Below, in pieces: positions 31,588 through 39,266 of a DNA stretch of 47,782 bases (position 1 is its first letter; every line of letters begins with the position of its first letter). The translations under genes and the position numbers were made by a program. The notes under the pieces are model-generated. The model ran no database searches, was not told where the DNA came from, and saw only the letters and a program-made list of their open reading frames with translations. This DNA comes from an uncultured Eubacteriales bacterium (GTDB lineage: Bacteria; Bacillota; Clostridia; Oscillospirales; CAG-382). The stretch lies in NCBI GenBank assembly GCA_934446095.1, contig CAKSDR010000007.1:1-47782 (forward strand). Direction: 5' to 3'.

Positions 31588-33033
31588 ATGAATCGCCGTA
31601 TGATCTTCAGCGCTATCGGAACAATACTTATTTTTGAATCAGGTTTGCTGCTCTTTCCGGTAATTTTTGCTATTATATATCACGAAAAAAGCGGATTTGC
31701 CTTTCTTTTGTCATCGCTTATATCTCTTGCCTGCGGCTTTTTGCTTAAAAAACTGAGCATGCCGAAAAATCATGTTATATACGCAAAAGACGGTTTTATA
31801 ATAGTTGCTTTCGCATGGACTGCGCTCTCGCTCGTGGGGGCTCTGCCGCTTATTATAAGCGGTGAGATTCCGAACTTTGCCGACGCTTTGTTCGAAACCG
31901 TAAGCGGATTTTCCACAACCGGCGCGTCCGTTGTAACAGATCTTTCAAAATTGAGCCACGCGGTTCTTTTCTGGCGCAGTTTTACGCACTGGGTCGGCGG
32001 AATGGGAATTATTGTTTTTGTAGTGGCAATACTTCCGAATGTTTCCGAGCGTTCAATGCATATTTTAAGGGCCGAAATGCCGGGTCCCGTTGTCGGAAAA
32101 CTTGTTCCGAAAGCCAAAGATACCGCTATTATACTTTATATTATTTATGCGGTTCTCACTGTTCTTCAAATAATTTTGCTGCGTTTTGGCGGCATGCCCT
32201 TGTTTGAAAGCATAGTACATTCAATCGGTACTGCCGGCACGGGCGGATTCGGAATAAAAAGCGACAGCATCGCTTCATACAGCCCGTACATACAGTGGGT
32301 CATTACCGCTTTTATGTGCATTTTCTCGGTTAACTTCAACCTTTATTACCTTCTCCTCGCAAAAAAGTTTTCCACTGTTGCAAAAAGCACCGAACTCTGG
32401 GCATTTATCGGCATTGTACTTTTCAGTACGGTTTCAATTGCCGTAAATATTTACCCTCAGTATAACAGCATTTCCGAAAGTTTCAGGCTTTCAGCCTTTC
32501 AAACGGCTTCCGTAATGTCTACTACTGGATATTCGACTGCCGACTTTAATTTGTGGCCGACCTTTTCAAAAAGCCTTTTGCTCTCGCTGATGTTTATCGG
32601 AGGATGCGCAGGTTCAACCGCCGGGGGAATAAAAGTTTCAAGAATCGTTATCATGATAAAACTCATCGCAAAAGAAATAAAGCATTTGCTTCATCCCCAT
32701 TCCGTAAGCACGGTAAGGTTTGAGGGAAAAACCATGGATTCGGCGACTGTTAAAGGAATAAACAATTATTTCCTTGTGTACTTCGCATGTTTCTTCGGAA
32801 TTTTTCTGCTGCTCGGTCTTGAAAATTTCAGTATTGAAACTAATCTGTCAGCCACCATTTCGTGCTTTAACAATGTAGGACCGGGACTTGGACTTGTGGG
32901 TCCTGCCGGAAGTTATGCAGTATACTCTCCGTTTTCAAAAATTTTGCTGTCGCTTGCAATGCTTCTCGGAAGACTTGAAATTTTTCCTGTTATTATTGCA
33001 TTTGCTCCTGCGACATGGTCTAAAAATAAATAA
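31588..33033 (+). CDS. trkH: Trk potassium uptake channel subunit TrkH
   Basis: A 481-residue membrane protein with ten or more hydrophobic segments organised as four helix-pore loop-helix repeats. The four selectivity loops can be read: FSTTGASVVTDL near residue 110, GTAGTGGFGIKS near 215, MSTTGYSTADF near 310 and FNNVGPGLGLVGPAGSY near 430, each with its conserved glycine. It ends with GRLEIFPVIIAFAPATW, the typical TrkH terminus. It takes up K+ together with TrkA, encoded 4 bp upstream. Confidence 0.96.
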   Translation: MNRRMIFSAIGTILIFESGLLLFPVIFAIIYHEKSGFAFLLSSLISLACGFLLKKLSMPKNHVIYAKDGFIIVAFAWTALSLVGALPLIISGEIPNFADALFETVSGFSTTGASVVTDLSKLSHAVLFWRSFTHWVGGMGIIVFVVAILPNVSERSMHILRAEMPGPVVGKLVPKAKDTAIILYIIYAVLTVLQIILLRFGGMPLFESIVHSIGTAGTGGFGIKSDSIASYSPYIQWVITAFMCIFSVNFNLYYLLLAKKFSTVAKSTELWAFIGIVLFSTVSIAVNIYPQYNSISESFRLSAFQTASVMSTTGYSTADFNLWPTFSKSLLLSLMFIGGCAGSTAGGIKVSRIVIMIKLIAKEIKHLLHPHSVSTVRFEGKTMDSATVKGINNYFLVYFACFFGIFLLLGLENFSIETNLSATISCFNNVGPGLGLVGPAGSYAVYSPFSKILLSLAMLLGRLEIFPVIIAFAPATWSKNK

Positions 33034-33040
33034 AATAAAA

Positions 33041-33073
33041 GCCCGGTTGGTAAAAAACCAACCGGGCTTTTTT
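33041..33073. terminator. Bidirectional terminator shared by trkH and clpC
   Basis: GCCCGGTTGG (33041-33050) pairs with CCAACCGGGC (33058-33067) around an A-rich loop. A T-run follows on the plus strand and an A-run precedes, so it can stop transcription from both convergent operons. Confidence 0.92.
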
Positions 33074-33080
33074 ATTGCCG

Positions 33081-35537
33081 TCAGCCTACTTTTTTATAGG
33101 CTATTTTGCCGTTGTCCAAAACGCACTCAACTTTATCGTTTTCTTTGATATTTCCTTCAAGCATTTCGACCGAAAGTGTATCTTCGATTTTCCTTTGGAT
33201 TGCACGTCTCAAGGGTCTTGCGCCATATACTTCATCAAAGCCTTCTTTTGCAAGCATCTCTGCAACTTCGTCCGAAAATTCTATTTCTATTCCGGTTTCT
33301 TTGATTCTCTTCTTGATTTCGCAAAGCATAAGTTTTGCTATTTTCTTTATGTCTTCGTCCGAGAGTTTGCGGAATATTACTATTTCATCGATTCTGTTAA
33401 GAAATTCCGGTCTGAAATTATTTTTAAGGGCTTCCATTACGTTTTTGCGTACTTTCTCCTGCTCTTCTTCGCCGCCGGGCGCTGCAGATGTAAAGCCCAA
33501 TTGCTTTGGTTCCGCAATTGCCGATGAACCAAGGTTTGATGTCATAATTATTATCGAATTTTTAAAATCGACTCTTCTTCCGTGAGAATCGGTAAGTATG
33601 CCGTCTTCAAGTATCTGAAGAAGAATATTGAACACGTCCGGATGAGCCTTTTCTATCTCATCAAAAAGTATTACCGAGTAAGGTTTTCTTCTTACTTTTT
33701 CTGTAAGCTGGCCTGCCTCGTCATATCCTACGTATCCGGGAGGCGAACCTATAAGTTTTGACACACTGTGTTTCTCCATGTACTCTGACATGTCCACTCT
33801 TATAATTGCATTCTCATCGCCGAAAATAGCCTCGGCTAGTGCTTTTGAAAGTTCTGTTTTTCCGACGCCGGTAGGTCCGCAGAATATGAACGAACCCTGA
33901 GGACGCTTCGGGTCTTTAAGCCCTGTTCTGCCTCTCCTTATGGCTCTTGCAACAACCGATACCGCTTCGTCCTGACCTATAACACGCTTTTTAAGTATTT
34001 CATCAAGATTCAAAAGTTTCTGCGACTCTTCTTTTGCAAGTTTTGCGACAGGGATTGAAGTCCAAAGCGTTACGACATCGGCAATGTCTTCTTCCGTAAC
34101 TTCCGGATAAGAAGAAGTTCTCTTTTCTTCCCATTCCTTTTTCTGCGCGTTTAATTTTTCATTCAGTTCTTTTTCCTTATTTCTTATTTCGGCGGCCTTT
34201 TCAAACTCCTGGGCTCTTACTGCTTCTGCTTTTTCTGCAGAAAGTTTTGAGATTTTGCTTTCTGTTTCGCGGATATTTTCAGGAGAAGTAAGCTGCGATA
34301 TTCTCTTTTTTGAAGCCGCTTCATCTATAAGGTCTATGGCCTTGTCAGGCAAGTATCTGTCCTGAATATATCTCGAAGAAAGATCTACTGCGGCCTTTAT
34401 TGCGCCGTCAGTAATTTTTACCTTGTGATGAGCCTCGTACTTGTCTTTAAGTCCGTTTAATATAAGCAGCGCTTCCTCTTTTGTAGGCTCGCCTACCATT
34501 ACCGACTGAAATCTTCTTTCAAGAGCCGCGTCTTTTTCGATATATTTTCTGTATTCCGCGATGGTTGTAGCGCCGATAACCTGTATTTCTCCTCTGGACA
34601 GCGCCGGTTTTAAGATATTCGCGGCATCAATCGCACCCTCTGCCGAACCTGCGCCTACAAGCGTATGGATTTCATCTATGAAAAGAATTACGTCTTTTGC
34701 TTTTTTGACTTCTTCCATAACGTTTTTAATTCTTTCTTCGAATTCTCCTCTGTACTTTGCTCCGGCTATCATTCCCGAAAGGTCAAGGGTCACAACTCTT
34801 TTATCCTTTATCGTATCGGGAACCTGACCCGAAACTATTTTTTCAGCAAGTCCTTCGACAACGGCTGTTTTTCCTACGCCAGGCTCTCCTATAAGACACG
34901 GATTGTTTTTTGTTCTTCTTGAAAGAATCTGAATTACTCTTTCCATTTCCGTATCCCTTCCGATTACGGGATCAAGTTTGTTTTCCCTTGCCGCAAGCGT
35001 AAGGTCGTTGCCGTACTGGTCGAGCACCGGAGTTTTGGTTTTCGCTCCTTTTTTGTCCTGACTCACGCTTCCCTTTTGCGAAAAAGACTGCATTGCAGGC
35101 TCAAACCCTGACGCTACCGCCGCTGTCTGGGCATACAGTTCTTCTATATCGACTCCCATATCTGCAAGATACGACACTGCCACGCAATCACTTTCATGAA
35201 GGATTGCCATAAGCAAGTGTTCCGTGCCTATAAAATTCTGGGATGTCGATATTGCCTCGCTTCTTGAATTTTCAAGTATCCTTTTTGTACGCGGAGTCAT
35301 ATCCATCTCATCATTAAGCATCTCGTCGCCGGTTCCGCTTTGTTCAATTACAATGTCCTTGAAATTATCAAAAGTTACGTTGTGTTTTGCAAGCAGTTTT
35401 GCCGCAATTGAATCCTTACGGGATAAAAGACCAAGCAATATATGTTCGCTTCCGACACTTGTGTGTCCGAGTTTTCTTGCCGCAGCAAAAGCGGCACTCA
35501 GGGCATTCTGAGCATTTTCTGTAAATCTGTCCATCAT
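33081..35537 (-). CDS. clpC: ATP-dependent Clp protease ATPase subunit ClpC
   Basis: An 818-residue Hsp100 unfoldase that feeds substrates, including arginine-phosphorylated proteins, to ClpP. Start at the ATG at 35537 (MMDRFTENAQNALSAAF), which has GGAGGTG 6 nt upstream. Domains in order: two Clp-N repeats (1-145), AAA1 with GEPGVGKTAVVEG and VILFIDEIHTLVGAG, a middle coiled coil carrying a UVR-like segment (RAQEFEKAAEIRNKEKEL) for McsB/MecA contacts, and AAA2 with GPTGVGKTELSKALAEAIFG and YSVILFDEIEKAHPDVFN. The C-terminal domain ends at the expected length. Last gene of the ctsR operon. Confidence 0.97.
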   Translation of the reverse strand: MMDRFTENAQNALSAAFAAARKLGHTSVGSEHILLGLLSRKDSIAAKLLAKHNVTFDNFKDIVIEQSGTGDEMLNDEMDMTPRTKRILENSRSEAISTSQNFIGTEHLLMAILHESDCVAVSYLADMGVDIEELYAQTAAVASGFEPAMQSFSQKGSVSQDKKGAKTKTPVLDQYGNDLTLAARENKLDPVIGRDTEMERVIQILSRRTKNNPCLIGEPGVGKTAVVEGLAEKIVSGQVPDTIKDKRVVTLDLSGMIAGAKYRGEFEERIKNVMEEVKKAKDVILFIDEIHTLVGAGSAEGAIDAANILKPALSRGEIQVIGATTIAEYRKYIEKDAALERRFQSVMVGEPTKEEALLILNGLKDKYEAHHKVKITDGAIKAAVDLSSRYIQDRYLPDKAIDLIDEAASKKRISQLTSPENIRETESKISKLSAEKAEAVRAQEFEKAAEIRNKEKELNEKLNAQKKEWEEKRTSSYPEVTEEDIADVVTLWTSIPVAKLAKEESQKLLNLDEILKKRVIGQDEAVSVVARAIRRGRTGLKDPKRPQGSFIFCGPTGVGKTELSKALAEAIFGDENAIIRVDMSEYMEKHSVSKLIGSPPGYVGYDEAGQLTEKVRRKPYSVILFDEIEKAHPDVFNILLQILEDGILTDSHGRRVDFKNSIIIMTSNLGSSAIAEPKQLGFTSAAPGGEEEQEKVRKNVMEALKNNFRPEFLNRIDEIVIFRKLSDEDIKKIAKLMLCEIKKRIKETGIEIEFSDEVAEMLAKEGFDEVYGARPLRRAIQRKIEDTLSVEMLEGNIKENDKVECVLDNGKIAYKKVG

Positions 35538-35558
35538 AACTGTCACCTCCAAAAGGCC

Positions 35559-36572
35559 TTATGCAAAATATTCTCTTACAATTTCAGCCCTTTTTATGTC
35601 CCTTGCGTCGGGACTTTCTATATCTTTGTATTTTTGCATTATATGAGCAGGCATAACTTCAATAAAAAGTTTTGTAAGATCGGTGTTTTTTAGTTCTTTT
35701 AAAATGCCTGTTTCGCTGCCCAATTTTACATTGGACCATAACTTAATAAATTCCTTTGCCGACATTTTTCTTGCATATTTCATAATGCCGTACGACCTGC
35801 AGATGCTGTCCTCATATTCGCTTCCTCCGCCCGAAAACAGATTTTCACGAAGTTGTTTTTCTTTATCGGTTATCTGTTTCACGGCGTTTTTGAGTTTTTC
35901 AAGAGTATCCTCCTCGGAAATTCCGAGCGTTATCTGATTTGAAATCTGATATATGCATCCGTCGGCTTCGCTTCCCTCGCCGTACAGTCCCCTGACTGTA
36001 AGCCCTATTTTGGTCATAAGGGTTACAAGAGGTCTTATCTGACCGCACGCAGTCATTGCCGGAAGATGCAGCATTACCGAAGCCCTCATGCCCGTGCCGA
36101 GATTTGTAGGACAACTTGTAAGATATCCAAGATCCTTGTCAAACGCATAATTTACGTTTTCCGAAATTTTGTCGTCTAACTCATTTGCCGTCTTATATGC
36201 AAAATCAAGATCAAATCCTCCGACTATAACTTGTGTTCTTATATGGTCTTCTTCATTTACCATAACCGATACGATATTGTCGTCGTCAGTTATAAGCATG
36301 CTGCCCTCTCTGTTTGAACCTGCAAATTCGCGGCTTATGAGATGATCCTCAAGCAAAACCGATTTTTCTATGTCCGGACAATTCTCCATACTTATGTAAT
36401 TATATTTTCCGCCGCTTTTTTCAAGCGCGTCCTTTACAAGCGCACATACCTTTTTTCTTTCCTGCACGCTTGCCTTTTCCGGAAAGGCAATATTGTCTAT
36501 ATTTCTTGCAAGCCTTACCCTGGAACTTATTGCAATTTCATTATCGCCGCTGCAATTTTCATACCATTTCAT
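35559..36572 (-). CDS. mcsB: Protein arginine kinase McsB
   Basis: A 337-residue phosphagen-kinase fold enzyme that phosphorylates arginines, marking proteins for ClpCP and inactivating CtsR. Motifs: ISSRVRLARNIDNIAFP near residue 17, DHLISREFAG, VNEEDHIRTQVI, DKDLGYLTSCPTNLGTGMRASVMLHLPA (the nucleotide/catalytic cysteine region) and RGLYGEGSEADG. The C-terminal RDIKRAEIVREYFA resembles the family's arginine-phosphate sensing end. Slightly short against the 350-363 usual in Bacillus. It is 17 bp behind mcsA and 21 bp before clpC. Confidence 0.96.
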   Translation of the reverse strand: MKWYENCSGDNEIAISSRVRLARNIDNIAFPEKASVQERKKVCALVKDALEKSGGKYNYISMENCPDIEKSVLLEDHLISREFAGSNREGSMLITDDDNIVSVMVNEEDHIRTQVIVGGFDLDFAYKTANELDDKISENVNYAFDKDLGYLTSCPTNLGTGMRASVMLHLPAMTACGQIRPLVTLMTKIGLTVRGLYGEGSEADGCIYQISNQITLGISEEDTLEKLKNAVKQITDKEKQLRENLFSGGGSEYEDSICRSYGIMKYARKMSAKEFIKLWSNVKLGSETGILKELKNTDLTKLFIEVMPAHIMQKYKDIESPDARDIKRAEIVREYFA

Positions 36573-36589
36573 AATACTGCGCTCCCTTC

Positions 36590-37096
36590 TTACTCAGACA
36601 ATTCCTTAATTTTGTCACGGAGTTCCGCCGCTTTTTCATATTCCTGCTTTTCTATCGCTTTATTTAACTCGTCCCGAAGCGACCGGATTTTCTCTTCCTT
36701 TGTAAGTTCGTGTTTTACTCCGGAACTTCCGGGAACTTTGCCGGTGTGAACAACATTTCCGTGAATTTTTCTTACAGTCGGCATAAGCGCATTTCGGAAT
36801 TCCTTATAACAATTTGCGCACCCAACTTTTCCCGACTGCAAAAGTTCGCCAAGCCTTGTCCCGCAGAAAGGACATGCTGACGCCGAAACAATCTTCGGCT
36901 TTTCCTGTTCAAACATGCCTCCGAGAAATTCGTTGAAGAAATCATTGTCGTCATATGAAAACATTCCGCCGAAATCAAATCCCAAACCCATTTTCGAAGC
37001 GCATTCGGAACATAAATGCTTTTCGGTTGTGTGACCGTTTTTTGTTTGTTTATAATAAAAGTTTGCCTGGTTTTTTCCGCATTTTTCGCACAACAT
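36590..37096 (-). CDS. mcsA: McsA, zinc-binding activator of McsB
   Basis: A 168-residue protein with two pairs of CxxC zinc motifs: CEKCG...CSECASKMG in the first 45 residues and CPFCG...CANCYKEF near 85-110. A C-terminal UVR motif follows (LRDELNKAIEKQEYEKAAELRDKIKEL). McsA stimulates the arginine kinase McsB. I place the start at ATG 37096 (MLCEKCGKNQANFYY), with AGGAGTG 6 nt upstream. It lies 21 bp behind ctsR and 17 bp before mcsB. Confidence 0.95.
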   Translation of the reverse strand: MLCEKCGKNQANFYYKQTKNGHTTEKHLCSECASKMGLGFDFGGMFSYDDNDFFNEFLGGMFEQEKPKIVSASACPFCGTRLGELLQSGKVGCANCYKEFRNALMPTVRKIHGNVVHTGKVPGSSGVKHELTKEEKIRSLRDELNKAIEKQEYEKAAELRDKIKELSE

Positions 37097-37117
37097 AAAT
37101 ATCACTCCTAAAATTTA

Positions 37118-37570
37118 TTACACAAGACTAAGTATTACGGATTTAAACATATCCGCACGAAGTTTATCTTTCTTGTCTTTTTCCGCAACTTTTGACATTA
37201 CGTTATCGGACAGGGCGTTTGAAAGTATCTTAAACTCTCTCGGGGTTATGATCTGATTTTCACACATAGCTTTGAATAATCCCTTTGCGCTGAGCGCGTC
37301 GATACTGTCGCCTATTGCTCCGAGAAGGTGCATGAGATACTTGCTTTTGTCAATCTGTATTCTGGTAATCTTTATATATCCGCCTCCGCCTCTTCTGCTT
37401 TCTACAAGATATCCTCTTTCCTGGTTGAACCTTGAGGCTATAACATAATTTATCTGGCTCGGAACACATCCCATTCTTGTGGCAAGTTCGTTTCTCTGCA
37501 ATTCGAGTATTCCGTTTTTTTCTTCCAGCATTTCTTCTATCATTCTTGATATTTTTTCAGATATAAGCAT
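37118..37570 (-). CDS. ctsR: Transcriptional repressor CtsR of heat-shock genes
   Basis: The 150-residue dimeric repressor controls clp genes. The winged helix-turn-helix reads ELATRMGCVPSQINYVIASRFNQERGYLVESRRGGGGYIKI; the RGGGGYI wing, which inserts in the DNA minor groove and senses temperature, is intact. The C-terminal part is a helical dimerisation and McsB-contact domain. First gene of the operon ctsR-mcsA-mcsB-clpC, autoregulated through the boxes just upstream. Confidence 0.96.
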   Translation of the reverse strand: MLISEKISRMIEEMLEEKNGILELQRNELATRMGCVPSQINYVIASRFNQERGYLVESRRGGGGYIKITRIQIDKSKYLMHLLGAIGDSIDALSAKGLFKAMCENQIITPREFKILSNALSDNVMSKVAEKDKKDKLRADMFKSVILSLV

Positions 37571-37587
37571 TCTTTTTCTTCACACCC

Positions 37588-37604
37588 TTTGACCTTTTCT
37601 GACC
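37588..37604 (-). promoter_or_regulatory. CtsR box A
   Basis: On the minus strand GGTCAGAAAAGGTCAAA fits the CtsR heptad repeat RGTCAAA-NAN-RGTCAAA. It covers the predicted transcription start and the first transcribed bases of ctsR. Confidence 0.8.
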
Positions 37605-37607
37605 TTA

Positions 37608-37636
37608 ATTATATCTCAATGGTCAGTTAAAGTCAA
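37608..37636 (-). promoter_or_regulatory. Sigma-A promoter of ctsR-mcsA-mcsB-clpC
   Basis: On the minus strand TTGACT (37631-37636) and TATAAT (37608-37613) are exactly 17 bp apart. The -35 hexamer is itself part of CtsR box B. Confidence 0.8.
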
Positions 37637-37637
37637 A
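37621..37637 (+). promoter_or_regulatory. CtsR box B
   Basis: GGTCAGTTAAAGTCAAA on the plus strand fits RGTCAAA-NAN-RGTCAAA apart from the last two bases of the first heptad. It covers the -35 and most of the spacer of the ctsR promoter. Confidence 0.75.
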
Positions 37638-37653
37638 GTCAGTTAAAGTCAAA
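37637..37653 (+). promoter_or_regulatory. CtsR box C
   Basis: AGTCAGTTAAAGTCAAA repeats box B 16 bp upstream of the promoter with one shared base between the two. The three boxes together cover the region from about +14 to about -52. Confidence 0.7.
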
Positions 37654-37736
37654 CTAGGTTGATTTTCATGAGTTATTTGAAAAAAACACCATAAAATCTC
37701 ATTTTTTCTTAATAAATCTCATTATCTCGCACTTTT

Positions 37737-37916
37737 TTAAAAATTTTTAAAAATATCATTATCCGGAAAATCGGTCTCATTATCAAAATTTTTTTTGGCA
37801 AAGTTTCTGCGGTACGGGTTGTTTTCGGGATGATTATATAAAGAGTCGTCCTCATGTGAAAATTCATCATTATATGTTTCGGGCTTTAAAAAATTTTTTA
37901 TTCTTATTTTTTTCAT
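37737..37916 (-). CDS. Small uncharacterised protein, 59 residues
   Basis: An open frame begins at ATG 37916 after a good ribosome binding site (AAGGAAG, 8 nt upstream) and ends at TAA 37737. The product is hydrophilic, starts MKKIRIKNFLKPETY and continues with Asp/Asn/Glu-rich sequence (EDDSLYNHPENNPYRRNF), without cysteines or a membrane segment. I do not recognise it. It lies upstream of ctsR on the same strand but separated by about 80 bp that include CtsR box C, and is divergent from the vanY-like gene. Confidence 0.6.
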   Translation of the reverse strand: MKKIRIKNFLKPETYNDEFSHEDDSLYNHPENNPYRRNFAKKNFDNETDFPDNDIFKNF

Positions 37917-38006
37917 AAAATATACTTCCTTTCATAAAAAATATTTATTATAATGATATGTGTGAATTTTTAAAAAATATTTACCGTCGCCGAAAAGGAA
38001 TATTAT

Positions 38007-39266
38007 ATGAAACAAAATGAAAATTATAAAAACGCAAAAAAATCATCCGGAAGTGCAAAGACTGTGCTTATAACTTCCGCAATAATTTACGTTCTCGTCC
38101 TCCTTTGTATAGTAGGATATATTATTTCCGATGTAAATTCTAAGGGAAATATGTCGGGCGGAAAAAAAATAGTAATAATGAACGGCACAAAAAAAGTTCA
38201 GACTATTACTTCAAAGAACATGGAGCCGTCTGACGGCGGCGTTTATATTTCGTCGGAAATTCTTCAAAAATACACCGGCGCCGGAATTGCGGGTGATTCG
38301 AAACTTGTTTCCGTGGTTTTCGGAGGATCGGGAAAAGACTCCGTAAGCGCCGATTTTAAATGCGGAACCGACAATGCGGAAGTTTGCGGAACTAAAATTT
38401 TCCTTGACAGTCCGTCGGTTTACAGCGATGGAAAATTGTATATTCCCCTTTCGTTTGTCCAAAAATACATTTCCGGTCTTACCTTTGAAGAAAGCAAGGA
38501 TTCTTCAAAAGTTCTTATCGACATTTCATCCGGAATTTTCGGGTTTACAATTCCCGGCAACGACCCGGAACTCAGAATCCCCGTAACGAAGTTTTTTGAC
38601 GTTTCGGCAAGCAGCGCTTCGGTTTCATTTAAAACTGACCTTTCAAAATACGAACAATATATGAATCCTTCGGACAAAGACAAATATCTGTTTTTGGTAA
38701 ATTACGAAAATTATCTCAGCAAAGATTATTTGCCCGAAAACCTCACCGATCTTATAAACACCCGAAAAGACGGCAGAAGCACTCAGCAGATGGAACACAC
38801 CGCGGCTATGGCAATGGAAGCGATGTTTAAGGAAGCCGAGGCAAATGGGTATACAAAAATCAGTATAACAAGCGCCTACCGTTCATACAATTACCAGCAA
38901 AAGTTATTTGACAATCAGGTAAACTCGCTGAAATCGACTTATGGTGATAAAGCCGAGGAAATGGCGGCTCAGGCAGTCGCAATTCCCGGAACAAGTGAAC
39001 ATCAGACCGGACTTTGCGCCGACCTGCATTCGCTGAGTTCCGCAAGTCAGGCCTTTGCCGACACTGAAGAATATCAGTGGCTTATTTCCAACTGTGCAAA
39101 ATTCGGTTTTATTTTAAGATTTCCAAAAAATAAAACCGAATATACCCATATTATGTTTGAACCGTGGCACTACCGTTTTGTCGGCAGATACCACGCTACA
39201 AGAATAATGGAACTCGGTCTTTCTCTTGAGGAATATGTCGAACAATACAACTCGCAGAACGACTGA
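38007..39266 (+). CDS. D-alanyl-D-alanine carboxypeptidase, VanY/M15B type, with stalk domain
   Basis: A 419-residue exported, membrane-anchored zinc peptidase that trims the terminal D-Ala from peptidoglycan stems. One anchor helix at about residues 18-40 leaves the rest outside. Residues 50-170 resemble a copper amine oxidase-type stalk domain, with KLYIPLSFVQKYISG as its most typical part. The C-terminal 190 residues are the VanY domain: ITSAYRSYNYQQKLFDNQV, GTSEHQTGLCADL (zinc His and Asp) and FEPWHYRFVG (zinc His). Such enzymes are housekeeping in many Clostridia; no vanR/vanS/vanH/vanA genes are near, so vancomycin resistance is not implied. The gene abuts convergent spoIVB. Confidence 0.93.
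   Translation: MKQNENYKNAKKSSGSAKTVLITSAIIYVLVLLCIVGYIISDVNSKGNMSGGKKIVIMNGTKKVQTITSKNMEPSDGGVYISSEILQKYTGAGIAGDSKLVSVVFGGSGKDSVSADFKCGTDNAEVCGTKIFLDSPSVYSDGKLYIPLSFVQKYISGLTFEESKDSSKVLIDISSGIFGFTIPGNDPELRIPVTKFFDVSASSASVSFKTDLSKYEQYMNPSDKDKYLFLVNYENYLSKDYLPENLTDLINTRKDGRSTQQMEHTAAMAMEAMFKEAEANGYTKISITSAYRSYNYQQKLFDNQVNSLKSTYGDKAEEMAAQAVAIPGTSEHQTGLCADLHSLSSASQAFADTEEYQWLISNCAKFGFILRFPKNKTEYTHIMFEPWHYRFVGRYHATRIMELGLSLEEYVEQYNSQND

Noticed and set aside
37926..37954. Promoter of the vanY-like gene with TATAAT at 37949-37954
   Set aside because: The -10 is good, but the hexamer 17 bp upstream is TTCCTT, so the element is too weak to list as a supported feature.
38007..39266. Vancomycin resistance determinant
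   Set aside because: The protein has a VanY-type domain, but there are no vanRSHAX genes, and such carboxypeptidases are common housekeeping enzymes in Clostridia.
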